Part shown: positions 1 through 10,296 of the stretch, piece by piece | How positions within the stretch are numbered: position 1 is the first letter of the stretch | Layout of the letters: every line of letters begins with the position of its first letter | Source: Fragum whitleyi | Lineage: Eukaryota; Mollusca; Bivalvia; Cardiida; Cardiidae | Direction: 5' to 3' | DNA length: 64,000 nt | NCBI GenBank assembly: GCA_948146395.1 | Contig: OX411549.1 | Location: forward strand, 23,382,990-23,446,989 | Position numbers and translations under genes: made by a program | Notes under the pieces: generated by a model | The model's database searches: none | Told to the model about the DNA's origin: nothing | What the model saw: the letters and a program-made list of their open reading frames with translations, nothing else

Positions 1-77
1 GCTGCGCTGAGTCTTTATCTCCTTGAGACGACGAGTTTAATAAATTCAGTATTTTATGAGCATAAGTTTTTTATTCT

Positions 78-342
78 ATTTATAACACGACCCAAATTTT
101 TGCGAAAATCATCAAAATTCTTGAAATTCAACATTTCAACTTTCCGCAAAACTTATAACACCGTTTAAAACTGATGTCACAAAATCTATATTATGATGTC
201 ATTTTCGCTGTTACAAATTAGCGTTGTTATTCGCTCTGGGCTTATTTGCATAGTTATACCACTAGTGTAATAACCCCCCCGTGTAATATCATAAATATTC
301 AGCAGGGTTATTTCACTCCTGCGACGTAGGTCATATTATAAA
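78..342. mobile_element. TIR element, TTATAATATGACC family, copy 1
   Basis: Left end TTTATAACACGACC and right end GGTCATATTATAAA are inverted repeats. The interior shares GCATAGTTATNCCACTAGTG and GGGTTATTTCACTCCTGC with a second copy at 15978-16219. No coding capacity. Confidence 0.6.
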
Positions 343-360
343 GAATTTTAGTTCAACTGT

Positions 361-842
361 TTTTAGAGATTTCCTGAGGTATTCGGGCCTTTTTAGGGTT
401 GGAGAAAGGGGCCTTTAGCCCTTATTTGGGGGAAAATACATCAGTAATATTGTGGGAAATAGCAGAAAATAGTTAACACATAGTTTCATTTCAATTGGAC
501 CCTACTTTCTATTTTCATCTGAAATCTCTTTTATTTTGAAGGATTCTAAATTTTACAAAAGGATCAGCACATTTTTTTTTGGGGGGGGGGGGGGGGCTTT
601 TTTTTTTAACTATTTTCCTAAATCCAATTTCATAGTTTTATAAAAAAAAAATAAATAAATAAATAAAGATCTGTCCCTTAAGATTTTTTAAGTAAACTAA
701 CATGAAAACTTATACATGTATTTGTGTTTTGGCATCATATTTCTGCTTTTTTCTCAAACTTGTTCCTGAAGTCAGAGATACAGATGAAGAATTCTCTTTT
801 TTCAATTTAAGATTGAAATATACTCATGATATACACTCAATA
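361..842. other. No gene recognised; low-complexity DNA
   Basis: AT-rich sequence with a run of about 18 G flanked by T runs near 571-607 and an AAAT microsatellite at ~642-666. No exon-like or repeat-family match seen. Confidence 0.5.
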
Positions 843-1179
843 TACAGTCAATCTTGCTTGAGCAACGATCTTTATTTAGTGATCATTTTAAAAGATCCCT
901 TCTTTTAATCAAAATATCATAAAAGGTAGGTATTTTTGGTCCTAAAATTATTGAAAATGAATCCTAAATTGATGTTAAAACTCAGCAGAATCGTCTCAAT
1001 GAGATGATTCTTTTGAGTTATAACAACATACGATCTTGAGAATTACGCAATAATGTGCATAATCAATCAAACATACTATTTCTTATTTGCTAACAAAATG
1101 TGTATTAAGCGGCCATTTTCCTAAATGACCGCTTTTTTTGTGGTCCCTGTAGGGGTCACATAAAACAAGTTTGACTGTA
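843..1179. mobile_element. pogo/Tigger-like MITE
   Basis: TA-flanked element starting CAGTCAATCTTGCTTGAG and ending in the inverse of CAGTCAAACTTGTTTTA. CAGTCAAAC-type ends with TA duplication are typical of pogo-type Tc1/mariner elements. A related interior is at ~18058-18320. Confidence 0.6.
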
Positions 1180-1262
1180 TAAACATAAAATCATTCCCTT
1201 GAGGTGATTCAAATGATACAACTGAGAAGCCTGACCATCCACAATGTATTGAAAACATTTAG

Positions 1263-2437
1263 AAACAAGAGCACCGCCTTCAGGTGCAACACTCCACTGA
1301 AGGTGCTGGATATTGCAAAAATTCCATAATTTTTACAACTAGAGCTGCTTGAGCAGCTGATTTGCTCCCAGGCCTGAATCTATTGATATAGTTGTTCAAG
1401 ATTGAATTGTCTGAAACAAAAGGGTCTAGTCATAGTGGTATACTTGTATTAATATGTTCGGAATTTTGTATGTATATGACCTCCAAAAAGCTTTGTTAAT
1501 CACACCTTCACAATAATAGTTTTGTAATATGTGTTTATATTGTGTGTATGGGCCGTTGGCCTTATTATACATTAAACATTGAATTGAATTGATATGATGA
1601 GAATTTCAGTCAATGAATGAATTAATTAATTTATTTCAAGGAAATAATTATTTTTAGTGTCACATGCTTAAATATTTCTGCAAAGAAAAATTCCAGATTG
1701 ATGAATAACATAAAGAGAAATGACCTCTGCCTGTTAACTACAAAGTTTTCATCCAATCACAGTAATTTTTATGCAACCCGATAATGGGTCACTAAAAGGA
1801 ACATTATTGTGAAATTTGGTATTTATCCATCAGTTAGATTCCGGCAAAATGATTTTCAAAGTTTCCACTATATAACATATAGAGATATGACCTGTGCGCA
1901 TAATAGACATATTTTCTATCTGATCATAAGAATTTTTGGTAGACTGATTAAGGGTCACTTAAGGATCATTCCTGTGAAATTCTGTTGATATCCATCTGTT
2001 AGATTCTGAGAAAATGATTCTTAAAGTTTCCACTATATAACATATAGAGAAATGACCTCCGCCCATAAAATACATTTTTTAATCCAATCACAAACATTTT
2101 TGTTGACTGATAAGGGTCACACAAGGACCACTCTTGTAAAATTCAATTGGTATCCATCAATTTGGTTCTGAGAAAAATCACTTTTTACCATATTTGGAAA
2201 TCAGCCATGCCCATTCAATCCATGTTTTTCATTGGATCAAAATTTCTTGAACAACTTTGAAAGAGGGTCACTCAGGGATCATTCCTGTGAAGTTTGGTTG
2301 AAATTCATCCAGTAGTTTCTGAGGAGTAGATTTTTAAAGAAATAGTTCACGACCGGACGCACAGACACATGGATAGATACACAACAGACACAACGCCATG
2401 ACTATAGCCCCAGTGGCCTTTGGCCCGTGGCGCTAAA
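1263..2437. mobile_element. Pearl-like element with ~165-bp tandem units
   Basis: Begins ACAAGAGCACCGCCTTCAGG, holds degenerate ~165-bp units (AGAAATGACCTCYGCCC...GGGTCACTNAAGGATCATTC), then a short GACG-like stretch and the conserved end CCATGACTATAGCCCCAGTG. Same unit family as 48035-48330, 53984-55021, 57880-59064 and 60766-61025. A line-like tail (ATTGAATTGAATTG) sits at ~1573-1590. Confidence 0.65.
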
Positions 2438-2714
2438 AAGGGGACATAAAATGAATTATACCCCTTCATTGTCTGGATAGCTCTTGTGATGGTGAACACA
2501 CATAATAAATTTCATGAAGACAACTTCAATATCAACAGAGATATGAGCAAGGTTAACGTTTGTAGCACTAAAGCACCACCAACAACACCAATGCCAACGC
2601 TACCAACTCCAAGGTGATCAAAATACTTCATGTTTTCTTTAAAAACAGCCAAGCTAATAAATGACAACTGTTGAGGTAATAGTCTCAGACTCTGATTAGA
2701 TTTGAAATAAAAGT

Positions 2715-2825
2715 CCAGGGGTCCAGATAAGAGGGTGTAAAGCAAGTCTAAAATCTAAAATCACAAAGAAACCCTATGTTGTGGGTACTCATTTCAATTG
2801 TCTAAACAAGTCGTTTTAAATGAGA
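2715..2825. mobile_element. Half copy of the GGGTACTCATTTGAATTG palindrome family
   Basis: Contains CCAGATAAGAGGG and CCCTATGTTGTGGGTACTCA, matching one arm of the fuller copies at 22295-22495, 43450-43640 and 57001-57590. Between 2438 and 2714 lies another dispersed repeat also seen near 17150-17310, 19230-19500 and 36850-36980. Confidence 0.5.
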
Positions 2826-2840
2826 ACCAACAATATATCA

Positions 2841-2912
2841 ATGGCTCAGCTTGAAACAGTTGTAACTGCCTATATGTTTATAGGCAGTTACAACTGTTTT
2901 GGGCTGAGCCAT
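2841..2912. mobile_element. 70-bp hairpin element (AACAGTTGTAACTGCC), copy 1
   Basis: Near-perfect palindrome with ends ATGGCTCAGC / GGCTGAGCCAT, arms AACAGTTGTAACTGCCTATA and its complement, loop of a few bases. One of about eleven copies in the window. Confidence 0.8.
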
Positions 2913-3020
2913 AATTATGGTTTAATTTAGGAATAATGGAATATTGAAATTTCAAAACAAAAATTCCACCTCTATCTGTTACTAAGCTCTGAAGTCAATG
3001 AAAGGCTTATTGATTGTTAC

Positions 3021-3144
3021 CAGTTGGAAGGCCTAGAGTGAAATATTTGTCAGGTCCTGGGTTGAAGTCTAGGATCCTTCTTCGGATGTACTTTGCTGCC
3101 CATTCCCCTACCTCAGAACTGGAGTCTAGGATGATAAGCCTCAT
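3021..3144 (-). CDS. GNPDA1: Glucosamine-6-phosphate deaminase (GNPDA), first coding exon, partial gene
   Basis: GNPDA converts glucosamine-6-phosphate to fructose-6-phosphate and ammonia in the cytosol (amino-sugar catabolism). Read on the minus strand, a pyrimidine-rich acceptor ending TTTTTACAG is followed at once by ATG and 41 codons plus one base, then a GTAACA donor. The translation starts MRLIILDSSSEVGEWAAKYI and continues through NPGPDKYFTLGLPTG, which matches the N-terminus of animal GNPDA1/2, including the LGLPTG sugar-phosphate loop whose STPLG continuation would be in the next exon. No further GNPDA exon is visible in positions 1-3000, so the rest lies left of the window. Because the ATG abuts the acceptor, at least one upstream 5'UTR exon is required. 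GNPDA1 and GNPDA2 are vertebrate paralogues; the mollusc gene would be pro-orthologous, so the symbol is by family. Confidence 0.88.
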
Positions 3145-3193
3145 CTGTAAAAATATGGTTGATCTGAATGAAAAAAGAGGTGAAGAGAATATC

Positions 3194-3681
3194 TGAGCCT
3201 GTGCGTGTCATTTCCAACAATTTGAAATGTGTGTGAGGGGCAAACATTGAGTAAAGAAGACAGTCTCATAAATTTCAGGGATATTTCTGGACCAAAATCA
3301 GGATGGGCCATTCAATTACATATAAAATCTAAGGTTTTGATGTGCCATTTGCAAAATTGATGGGCCATTTCGAAAAAGTGGTGGGGCCAAGATTCCTTAA
3401 TACCTATCCTAGAATAATGTAAGCATCAGATTTGAATAGATTATATATAGGTCCATCAAAAACTGTAATCAGATTGAGCCTAAAACAAATAGTTTGTCCT
3501 CAAAATCAGTTCGGCCCATCCCAAAATAATCCCTGCATAATGTCAACAAATACATTGAGGTCTTATCTATCTACAAAACGCATAGAACGGACTCTGGTCA
3601 GAATGTGCAGATGCACAGGCTGGTCAGAGTCAGTGCTTTGGGCACATTCGAAATTGTTGGAAATCTCACACACAGGCTCAT
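3194..3681. mobile_element. Inverted-repeat MITE (GAGCCTGTGTGTGACATTTCC), copy 1
   Basis: Left TGAGCCTGTGCGTGTCATTT and right inverse (AAATCTCACACACAGGCTCA), both followed internally by CCAACAATTTGAAATGTG or its inverse. Other copies: 22557-22793, 26569-26811, 28503-28744, 30159-35936 (split by an insertion), 60424-60623. Confidence 0.7.
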
Positions 3682-3708
3682 TTTTTTACAAATCATTGAG
3701 GAAAGGAA

Positions 3709-3990
3709 CTAAAAACCTAATAACACTATGATTATGCAAAGCAAATTCATGACGACTGTGATCAGGTTTTTAGTTTCACGACTCTATGAAATTTAAAATT
3801 ATTCTGGTTATATAATTTGATTTCACATAATTAAGCTTAAACAGAATGATTTCATGATGTTTAGAATGATTGCTTTATTGTGTGACCATAGGTATGTACT
3901 CAATATTGCTTTCATTATTGATTTTAATTTTTTTCAGCAAATCAGAATGCAGCAATCTCCATGAACATATCTCTTTGCAGTCAAGGAAAA
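3709..3990. repeat. Dispersed repeat shared with 52765-52985
   Basis: Both copies hold an inverted pair AAAAACCTNATNACACT / GTGATYAGGTTTTTAG around a short loop, then a tail with TTTTTCAGCNAATCAGAATG. Non-coding. Confidence 0.5.
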
Positions 3991-4030
3991 AAACTAGAAA
4001 AGCATTTTTATACTAATGATGCTCTTTTAC

Positions 4031-4097
4031 AGTGTTGCATCTAGGCTGCAGCATTGCGGACAGGAAATCCCTCAATTGCCCCAGTATGAAGATCTTC
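4031..4097 (-). other. Possible 5' leader exon of the GNPDA gene
   Basis: On the minus strand a reasonable acceptor (...CATTCTTGCAG) opens a 67-base stretch that ends at a weak GTAAAA donor, about 0.9 kb upstream of the GNPDA ATG exon. GNPDA needs an upstream leader exon because its ATG follows directly on an acceptor. The stretch contains an ATG in frame with the GNPDA start, which would add eight residues. It is not part of any repeat family seen in the window. This is inference from splice-site-like sequence only. Confidence 0.22.
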
Positions 4098-4429
4098 CTG
4101 CAAGAATGGCACAACAAAATATGGACACAAAATTATTTATCTACGAGGACTGACAAACCTTTTTGCAATAATGGGCTATCAAGTTAATGCATAGACAATA
4201 TTTACAGCCTTTTTTCTCTGAAAATTCTAGATTAAATTGTACAAGTCATTTAAAAAAGTCCCACTATGGGCCCATTCACAAGTTCTAACAACTGTCCAGT
4301 AATTAATGGATGTTACAAAGATCCATAAGATTATGCCTTTTATGCCGGTAGGAACCCTTCTCGCAACTTAGTTTCCTATTAACTTTTTAAAAACAAGATG
4401 TGTTTGATAAACACTAATGCCCCAGCAAA

Positions 4430-5130
4430 TGCCATTATTCTGTAACAGGTGTTTTATATTTGAAGTTAAGTGAACTTGACAAAATGACCTTGACCTTTGC
4501 TGTTGGCCTCCACTTTGTTATCTATGTGAAGATCTTGTCCCAAACAATACACATGTGAAATATGAAGTCTCTATCCCTTACCAATCAAAAGTTACAGCCA
4601 ACGTAAAATTTTAAATTTCACACAAATTTGACCTTGACTGATGACCCTTGAAGTAGGTAACAAAACAAAGGTCTTGTCACATGCCATGCACATGTAAAAT
4701 ATGAAGTCTGTTATTTTCCAGTCAGGGGTTATAACCCGTGTTAAAGTTTTTAATTGACTCAAGACCTTGACTCTTGACTTGAAGGTGATATCAACAGAAA
4801 TGTCTTGTCAATGAGCAATACACTACAATTTGATGGTTTAGTGTGAAACAGTTGTAACTGCCTATATTTTTATAGGCAGTTACAACTGTTTTGTGCCAAG
4901 CCATCAACATGTGAAATATGAAGTTTCTGTCACGTACCAGTCATAAGATATGGCCAATGCTAATTTTTCTTAAATTACCATTACATGACTTTGAAAATAT
5001 GACCTTGACCTTAACTTATGACCTTCGGCCTTTCAGAAAGGTTTTTTTCACAAGCAATAAACATGTGATACCAACTGTTATTAGTAATAAACAAATTATA
5101 TTGTCCCAGAAAAATGTTTTTTGACCCTCA
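4430..5130. repeat. Degenerate tandem repeat (ACCTTGACC type) with nested hairpin
   Basis: Units contain CACATGTGAAATATGAAGTC and AAAATGACCTTGACC, three to four diverged copies. The hairpin at 4833-4904 interrupts the word CAATACACATGTGAAATATG, so it inserted into an existing unit. Confidence 0.55.
4833..4904. mobile_element. 70-bp hairpin element, copy 2, nested
   Basis: Same arms as copy 1 (AACAGTTGTAACTGCCTATA). Sits inside a tandem-repeat unit that is uninterrupted in the neighbouring units. Confidence 0.8.
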
Positions 5131-5954
5131 TTTTTTTTTTGGCGGGGGCTCAAATGTCCTCAAAATTCAGACTCCTAGATGTAATACTGCTTTTAATTTT
5201 GGAAATTCCATCAATCATTAAGCACATGACAGCTGAGCATACATCAATACTAGTGTTATTCAGATGAACTAAACAAAAAATCCTATTTCCTGAGACAAAA
5301 GGTATCAATTTTTTTTCTGTAAAATGAGATGAAATTAATAAAACTACAAACAATAGTACAGCTATACTATCATTCCCTAGTATGATAGTTATCCAGTTTT
5401 CAATAACCTATTCATTTTTAAAAAAAATAGTTCATAATTTCATGGAAGTATTAAACTTAAAACCTCATCACACTGTACACAGGAATATCAGTAAGATAGG
5501 GCAATGAATGATCTTTGGTGTGGAAATACAAAACTTTCTGACTTGTTCTTGGAAAAGTTGACATTTAATCCAAATTCAAATTATGTAAACATTGTCATCT
5601 AGTATTTTTTCTTAAGTCAGATGCATTGCAAATGTGGCACACACATTTTCGTACCTGAATCACACTCTCTAACTTGGCTCATTAGATCACACGCATATTA
5701 AAAGCAAAAAAGAAAAATATTACAATCTTACATGACTTTGTATAATATTATACAAAATTAGTTTTGACACCTTTCAGTACCAATCTCAGAATTCAGATTT
5801 GAAATGATACCTAGGGTTGCCCAAGAACAACAGATAATTTTTATTTAGACTTAAATTTGATTTCTACCAAGAGTGCCCATGCCCTTCAACTTTATTTAGT
5901 GTTTATAAAAAAAATCTACTTTCATTAAGCTCTCTGCCCATTTCATAAAGTTTA
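5131..5954. other. No gene recognised
   Basis: AT-rich intergenic DNA between GNPDA and the next repeat; a small inverted repeat (TATACTATCATTCCCTAG / ...TATGATAGTTA) near 5360-5392. Nothing exon-like with support. Confidence 0.4.
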
Positions 5955-7250
5955 TAACAAGAGTGCCATCGTCACAAAATACGCCGCCACATTGCTGCTG
6001 TTTCACGAAAATAATTGTAGACACTACTTATTTTGACAGAACCAAATTCAAAATGACCAAGTTTCATTTAAATCAAGACAAAAAGCTAGGAGGAGTTGCC
6101 TTCACAAGGCTGCAATTTCAATAAGCCCCATACACTAAGTTTTAAGCGGGCATAATTCAGGGAAATAAATGAGCCATATAATATTTGATCCATGTACATC
6201 TACAAATTATGGTGATGACATTGACCAAGTTTCATTTAAATAAAGACAAAAAGTAAGGATGAGTTGCGTTCAAAAGGCTGCAATTTCAATAGGCCCTAGA
6301 TACTAAGTTTTAAGGGGGCATAATTTAGGGTAAAATTAATGAACCATAAAATCCTTACTTCATGCTCATCTACCAATTTCTGTTATAACATCCACCAAGT
6401 TTCATTTAGATCCAGTCAGAAACTTAGGAAGAGTTGCATTCACAAGGCTGCAATTTCAATAAGCCCCAGAGACTAAATTTTTAGGGGGCATAACTGAGGC
6501 AATAAGCCCCAGAGACTAAGTTAAGGGGCATAACTCAGGCAAAAATCAACAAACCATAAAATCCTTCCTTCATGCACATCCACCAATTGAGGTGATAACA
6601 TTGACCAAGTTTCAAGAAGATCCAGCCAGAAACTAAGGAGGAGTTGTGTTGACAAGAAAGATGGACCCAGAGACTAAGTTTTTAAGGGGCATAACTCAGG
6701 CAAAAATCAACGAACCATAAAATCCTTCCTTCATGCACATCCACCAATTGATGTGATAACATTGACCAAGTTTCAAAAAGATCCAGCCAAAAACTTAGGA
6801 GGAGTTGCGTTGACAAGAAAGGTGGACCCAGAGACTAAGTTTTTAAGGGGCATAACTCAGGCAAAAATCAATGAACCATAAAATCCTTCCTTCATGCACA
6901 TCTACCAATTGAGGTGATAACATTGACCAAGTTTCAAGAAGATCCAGCCAGAAACTTAGGAGGAGTTGCGTTGACAAGAAAGGTGGACCCAGAGACTAAG
7001 TTTTTAAGGGGCATAACTCAGGCAAAAATCAACAAACCATAAAATCCTTCCTTCATGCACATCCACCAATTGAGGTGATAACATTGACCAAGTTTCAAAA
7101 AGATCCAGCCAGAAACTTAGGAGCAGTTGCGTTGACAAGAAAAGCGGACGGACGTACGGACGGATGGATGGATGGACGGACAGATGGACTGATGGACGGA
7201 CGGACAGACGGAGAAGATGACGCCAATATACGTCCTCCTCCGGCGGCGTA
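5955..7250. mobile_element. Pearl-like element with 161-bp tandem units
   Basis: Starts ACAAGAGTGCCATCGTCACA and ends CGTCCTCCTCCGGCGGCGTA after a GACG/GATG microsatellite (7145-7210). The word GGACCCAGAGACTAAG recurs at 6663, 6824 and 6985, giving a 161-base period; older units to the left are more diverged and one short unit (6481-6535) is partly deleted. Confidence 0.75.
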
Positions 7251-7418
7251 TAAAAAGCTCAAGATTACAGCTTTAAAATTTCAGGGACATCTGTGATCAC
7301 CATTAACATTAGTTAAGGGTAAATGATGACAGTTGTCATATTGAATGGAAGTTGTTCATTTCGTCTAAAAACATGTAGCAAGAAATAACATCTAAATGAT
7401 CACTGAAATCATGGTTAT

Positions 7419-9270
7419 TAGTGTTGTAAAATCGGACTCAGATCAGAATCGATAATCAAATTGAATTGGAAACTGTTTTTGATTCAATTATCGATTTTAG
7501 AATCGAAACTTCATTTTTGTTAGATAGGTACTTCTTTGTTGACTGATGCTGTTGTTTAGTACCTCCAAAGGCTCAAGTTTGTCATCTGTTGTCAAGTATC
7601 GACAGTAAGTGTTATTCAAGCAAAAAATGGAATTCAATTGAATTGTACAAGTAAAATTAATAATAAAGATAAAAAATATTGGGGATAAATATATTTGAGA
7701 CAGAAAATCATTAGAGCCTTCAAATTTAAGTTCTATAATGTAATTTCATTTAGCAATCATACTAAGATGGGATAACAAAGTATCAAGTTACTTCCAAGTT
7801 GGTGATTTTTTGTTTCAGAAAATGATGATTAATGCACTTTGATAGTTATATAAACCAAGAATAATTACCATTTTTTAAACCTGAATTGCTCACTAACTTC
7901 TTGTTAGTCTAAAATAAGAACAACAACAAAAAAATATGAAAAATAGCATTTGGCTCTCTTAACAAAATATAACACTTTAACACTGTAACTTTATAAATCA
8001 GTTTTTGAAATGAAAATACAAACTTAGAAAAGATATTATGAGAAAATAAGAAAATCACTATAGGATAAATGTGCAGGTCAGTGGCTTCAAAATAGATAAT
8101 TTGATTTGCTGAATTAGTACTATGCTGAATCCTGGATGTGTCACAAATATTACAAGTGTTATTAAAAGTATCATTATCGTCATCATAATTATCATTATTT
8201 TAAGTATTTTACAATTGCTGACATCAACAATTATTCAAAAATTACATGCATCATTTATATATATTTATATTTGAGACACCATCATGTAAAAAAAAATTTG
8301 AAACCTAATTGGTACTAAACAATCTACGGTAGCGACTAGCAAGTCATTAGACAATCAGATGTTGACTTATCTTTGTTCGTGTATGCCTTTTTGCATATTT
8401 TGCATATAACTTGAGAGAGAAAACTTTTAACTTTGTAGCAATAACATTTCAGGCCTAGGTAGGTGGTAAAATTTCTCTCAATCTGTCAGTGTTTTTAGTG
8501 CTTTGATTTAAAAGCCGAAATTAGATCTACAAGAGTTGAAAAAAGAAATGTCTTTTCAAGTCAGATGAATACAGGCACTTGGGATTTTCATAAAAATAAC
8601 AAAAATAATTTGATGGGTCGAACATTCTTGGGAACGAATAAGCAGAAAATTATCATTGTCTTTGTGCTTTTAAAACTAGAAAAATACAAAAAAATCAGGT
8701 AGAATAAGACTAGCTACCAGTAATTCTTTAAAAATTGAATTCTTAAATCAGTTCTAACTTCTAAGGCCTCCTAATTGATGCAATTTGTAAAATAGAATTT
8801 GCTTTTTCGAGCGGTGCCGAAAGTCGTAGAGAAACTGTTAACCGATTGTCAATGTTAACATTGATGTTTGGTTTTCGTGAGAAAGTTGACCTTTTTTGTG
8901 TTTTCATAAACATCAGAATGGATTTTCAGTTAAAAAGGCATTTTGCCCAGAAAATAGTGACGGACATTCGGACTGACAATCAGGCAAAATTTACCCGACC
9001 CAGGGTTTTTGTTTTGGCCATGTCTGATGGTCACTCGGCATGACTGGATATTGAAAAATATCCGACAAAGAAGAATTATTTCCATCGTCTGCCATTTTCA
9101 ATTTGAGTTTAAGAGTGATGTCCCTTTATTTTTAATAAACACAACGGATGAAAACTACCAGAAAGGAAAACAAGTAACGACATCGATTTTTCGAAGCGAG
9201 AATCGATTGTCGCCGATCTCGGACTTAAGCGACAATTAATCGATTATTTCCGGTTATCGTTACAACACTA
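7419..9270. mobile_element. hAT-like non-autonomous element, 1.85 kb, 8-bp TSD
   Basis: Ends TAGTGTTGTAA and TTACAACACTA are inverted repeats, flanked by ATGGTTAT on both sides (7411-7418 and 9271-9278). Subterminal ATCGATT-rich sequence is also inverted (AATCGAT... near 7447-7505 and 9180-9245). An 8-bp TSD with TAGNG ends fits the hAT superfamily. No transposase-like reading frame longer than about 76 codons is present. Confidence 0.75.
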
Positions 9271-9278
9271 ATGGTTAT

Positions 9279-9956
9279 TCCTGATTTTCTTGTGGCTCCT
9301 GGACAGTGCTTTGCCCTGGAACAACGGGGGCTGCAGTGGCCCCTGGCATCCAGCCCTTTAGATCACACTCCTGACATTTGAGGACCATTGACAGCTATTT
9401 TTGATGGTCCCCTTACTTTGATCAGGACAAGGAAAACCTACTTGTTTGCTGGATAAAAATTAGAAAATACCAATCTCAAGGCAGGTAGGAAATGATTCAA
9501 AAATTAAAACTTGTCCTTTAAATTATAGACTAAGAAGAAACCTGGAATTGTTCCTTTGTCCTTCAACTGTTCAATGAAGACAAAGAACAAAAAAATATCA
9601 TTGCGAGAAAGTGAGTAGATGGAATCTTTGAACCCCTGATAATGTTGGTGATAGTCAAATAAAAATGGCTTTAACAATGACGGAACGGGAACTCAATTCG
9701 AGCTCAGAACCTCAACATTCATAAAATAAAGTTGCTTATATGTTCCATCCGGCAACTAAGCAAGTTGGAACAAAGAGCAATCTGACCTTTGTCACCAAAT
9801 AACATGATAAACATTCAGCGTCCAACAGACATAAATTTGAATTTACATATATCCAGAATAAATTTTTTGACAGACAATCTACATGACATTCAGATTAAAT
9901 TACTTTTCAACCCACTTTGTTGTTCGCAAAACAGCTGATTTGTTTTGTGATTGTGT
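9279..9956. other. Upstream region of CLPB, no gene recognised
   Basis: About 680 bases without recognised repeat family. Any 5' exon or promoter for a divergent GNPDA transcript could lie here, but no strong splice donor on the minus strand was found. Confidence 0.35.
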
Positions 9957-9966
9957 CACTTCCGGT
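9957..9966 (+). promoter_or_regulatory. ETS/GABP-type site upstream of CLPB
   Basis: The decamer CACTTCCGGT lies 90 bases upstream of the CLPB start codon. It is the inverse of the ACCGGAAGTG ETS consensus bound by GABP (NRF-2), which is characteristic of TATA-less promoters of nuclear genes for mitochondrial proteins. No TATA box is seen near it. The assignment to CLPB is inferred from position and gene function. Confidence 0.4.
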
Positions 9967-10055
9967 ATCAACAAAAGTACTCGAAGTACTTTGATGTTTT
10001 CTAGAGAGGTCGATCGTACATGATTACGAAAGATAGTACATCAAAACTAGCGATC

Positions 10056-10296
10056 ATGGCATCAAAACTAGCAAGAACATGTGTATCCAGAAGAAACTTT
10101 CAAATCATTAAGAGAAATATTGTTTCAAGATCGAATGGACCACGTGCGAAAAGCAAAGAGAAATCGTCCAAGATCGGATCAACATCAACAATATTTAAGA
10201 ATCATCAGCGTTTGACAGCTGTTACTTTCGGTTTGGCTGGACTAGGAATTGGGTTAGCTAATGTAGTCCATTGTCAAAGTAAAGATACGCGAAATC
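10056..10296 (+). CDS. CLPB: CLPB exon 1: mitochondrial presequence and hydrophobic segment
   Basis: Encodes [15 protein letters not shown] followed by a long Arg/Lys/Ser-rich, almost acid-free stretch, then a hydrophobic run ([19 protein letters not shown]). This is the expected layout for matrix-protease cleavage followed by a stop-transfer segment that human CLPB uses for PARL processing into the intermembrane space. Donor is GTGAGT; the exon ends one base into a codon. Confidence 0.9.

Noticed and set aside
571..607. Long G run as a G-quadruplex or regulatory element
   Set aside because: A single homopolymer next to T runs; most likely slippage or an assembly-sensitive low-complexity tract.
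3014..3196. 60-codon plus-strand frame
   Set aside because: It is the antisense of the GNPDA exon on the minus strand.
4031..4097. Reading the stretch as a terminal coding exon of another minus-strand gene (18 codons to a stop)
   Set aside because: No upstream exon or family match; a GNPDA leader exon is the simpler reading, and even that is weak.
10020..10055. Upstream in-frame ATG for CLPB adding 12 residues
   Set aside because: Poor start context (T at -3) and an N-terminus with an acidic residue; the ATG at 10056 has A at -3 and G at +4 and gives a typical mitochondrial presequence.
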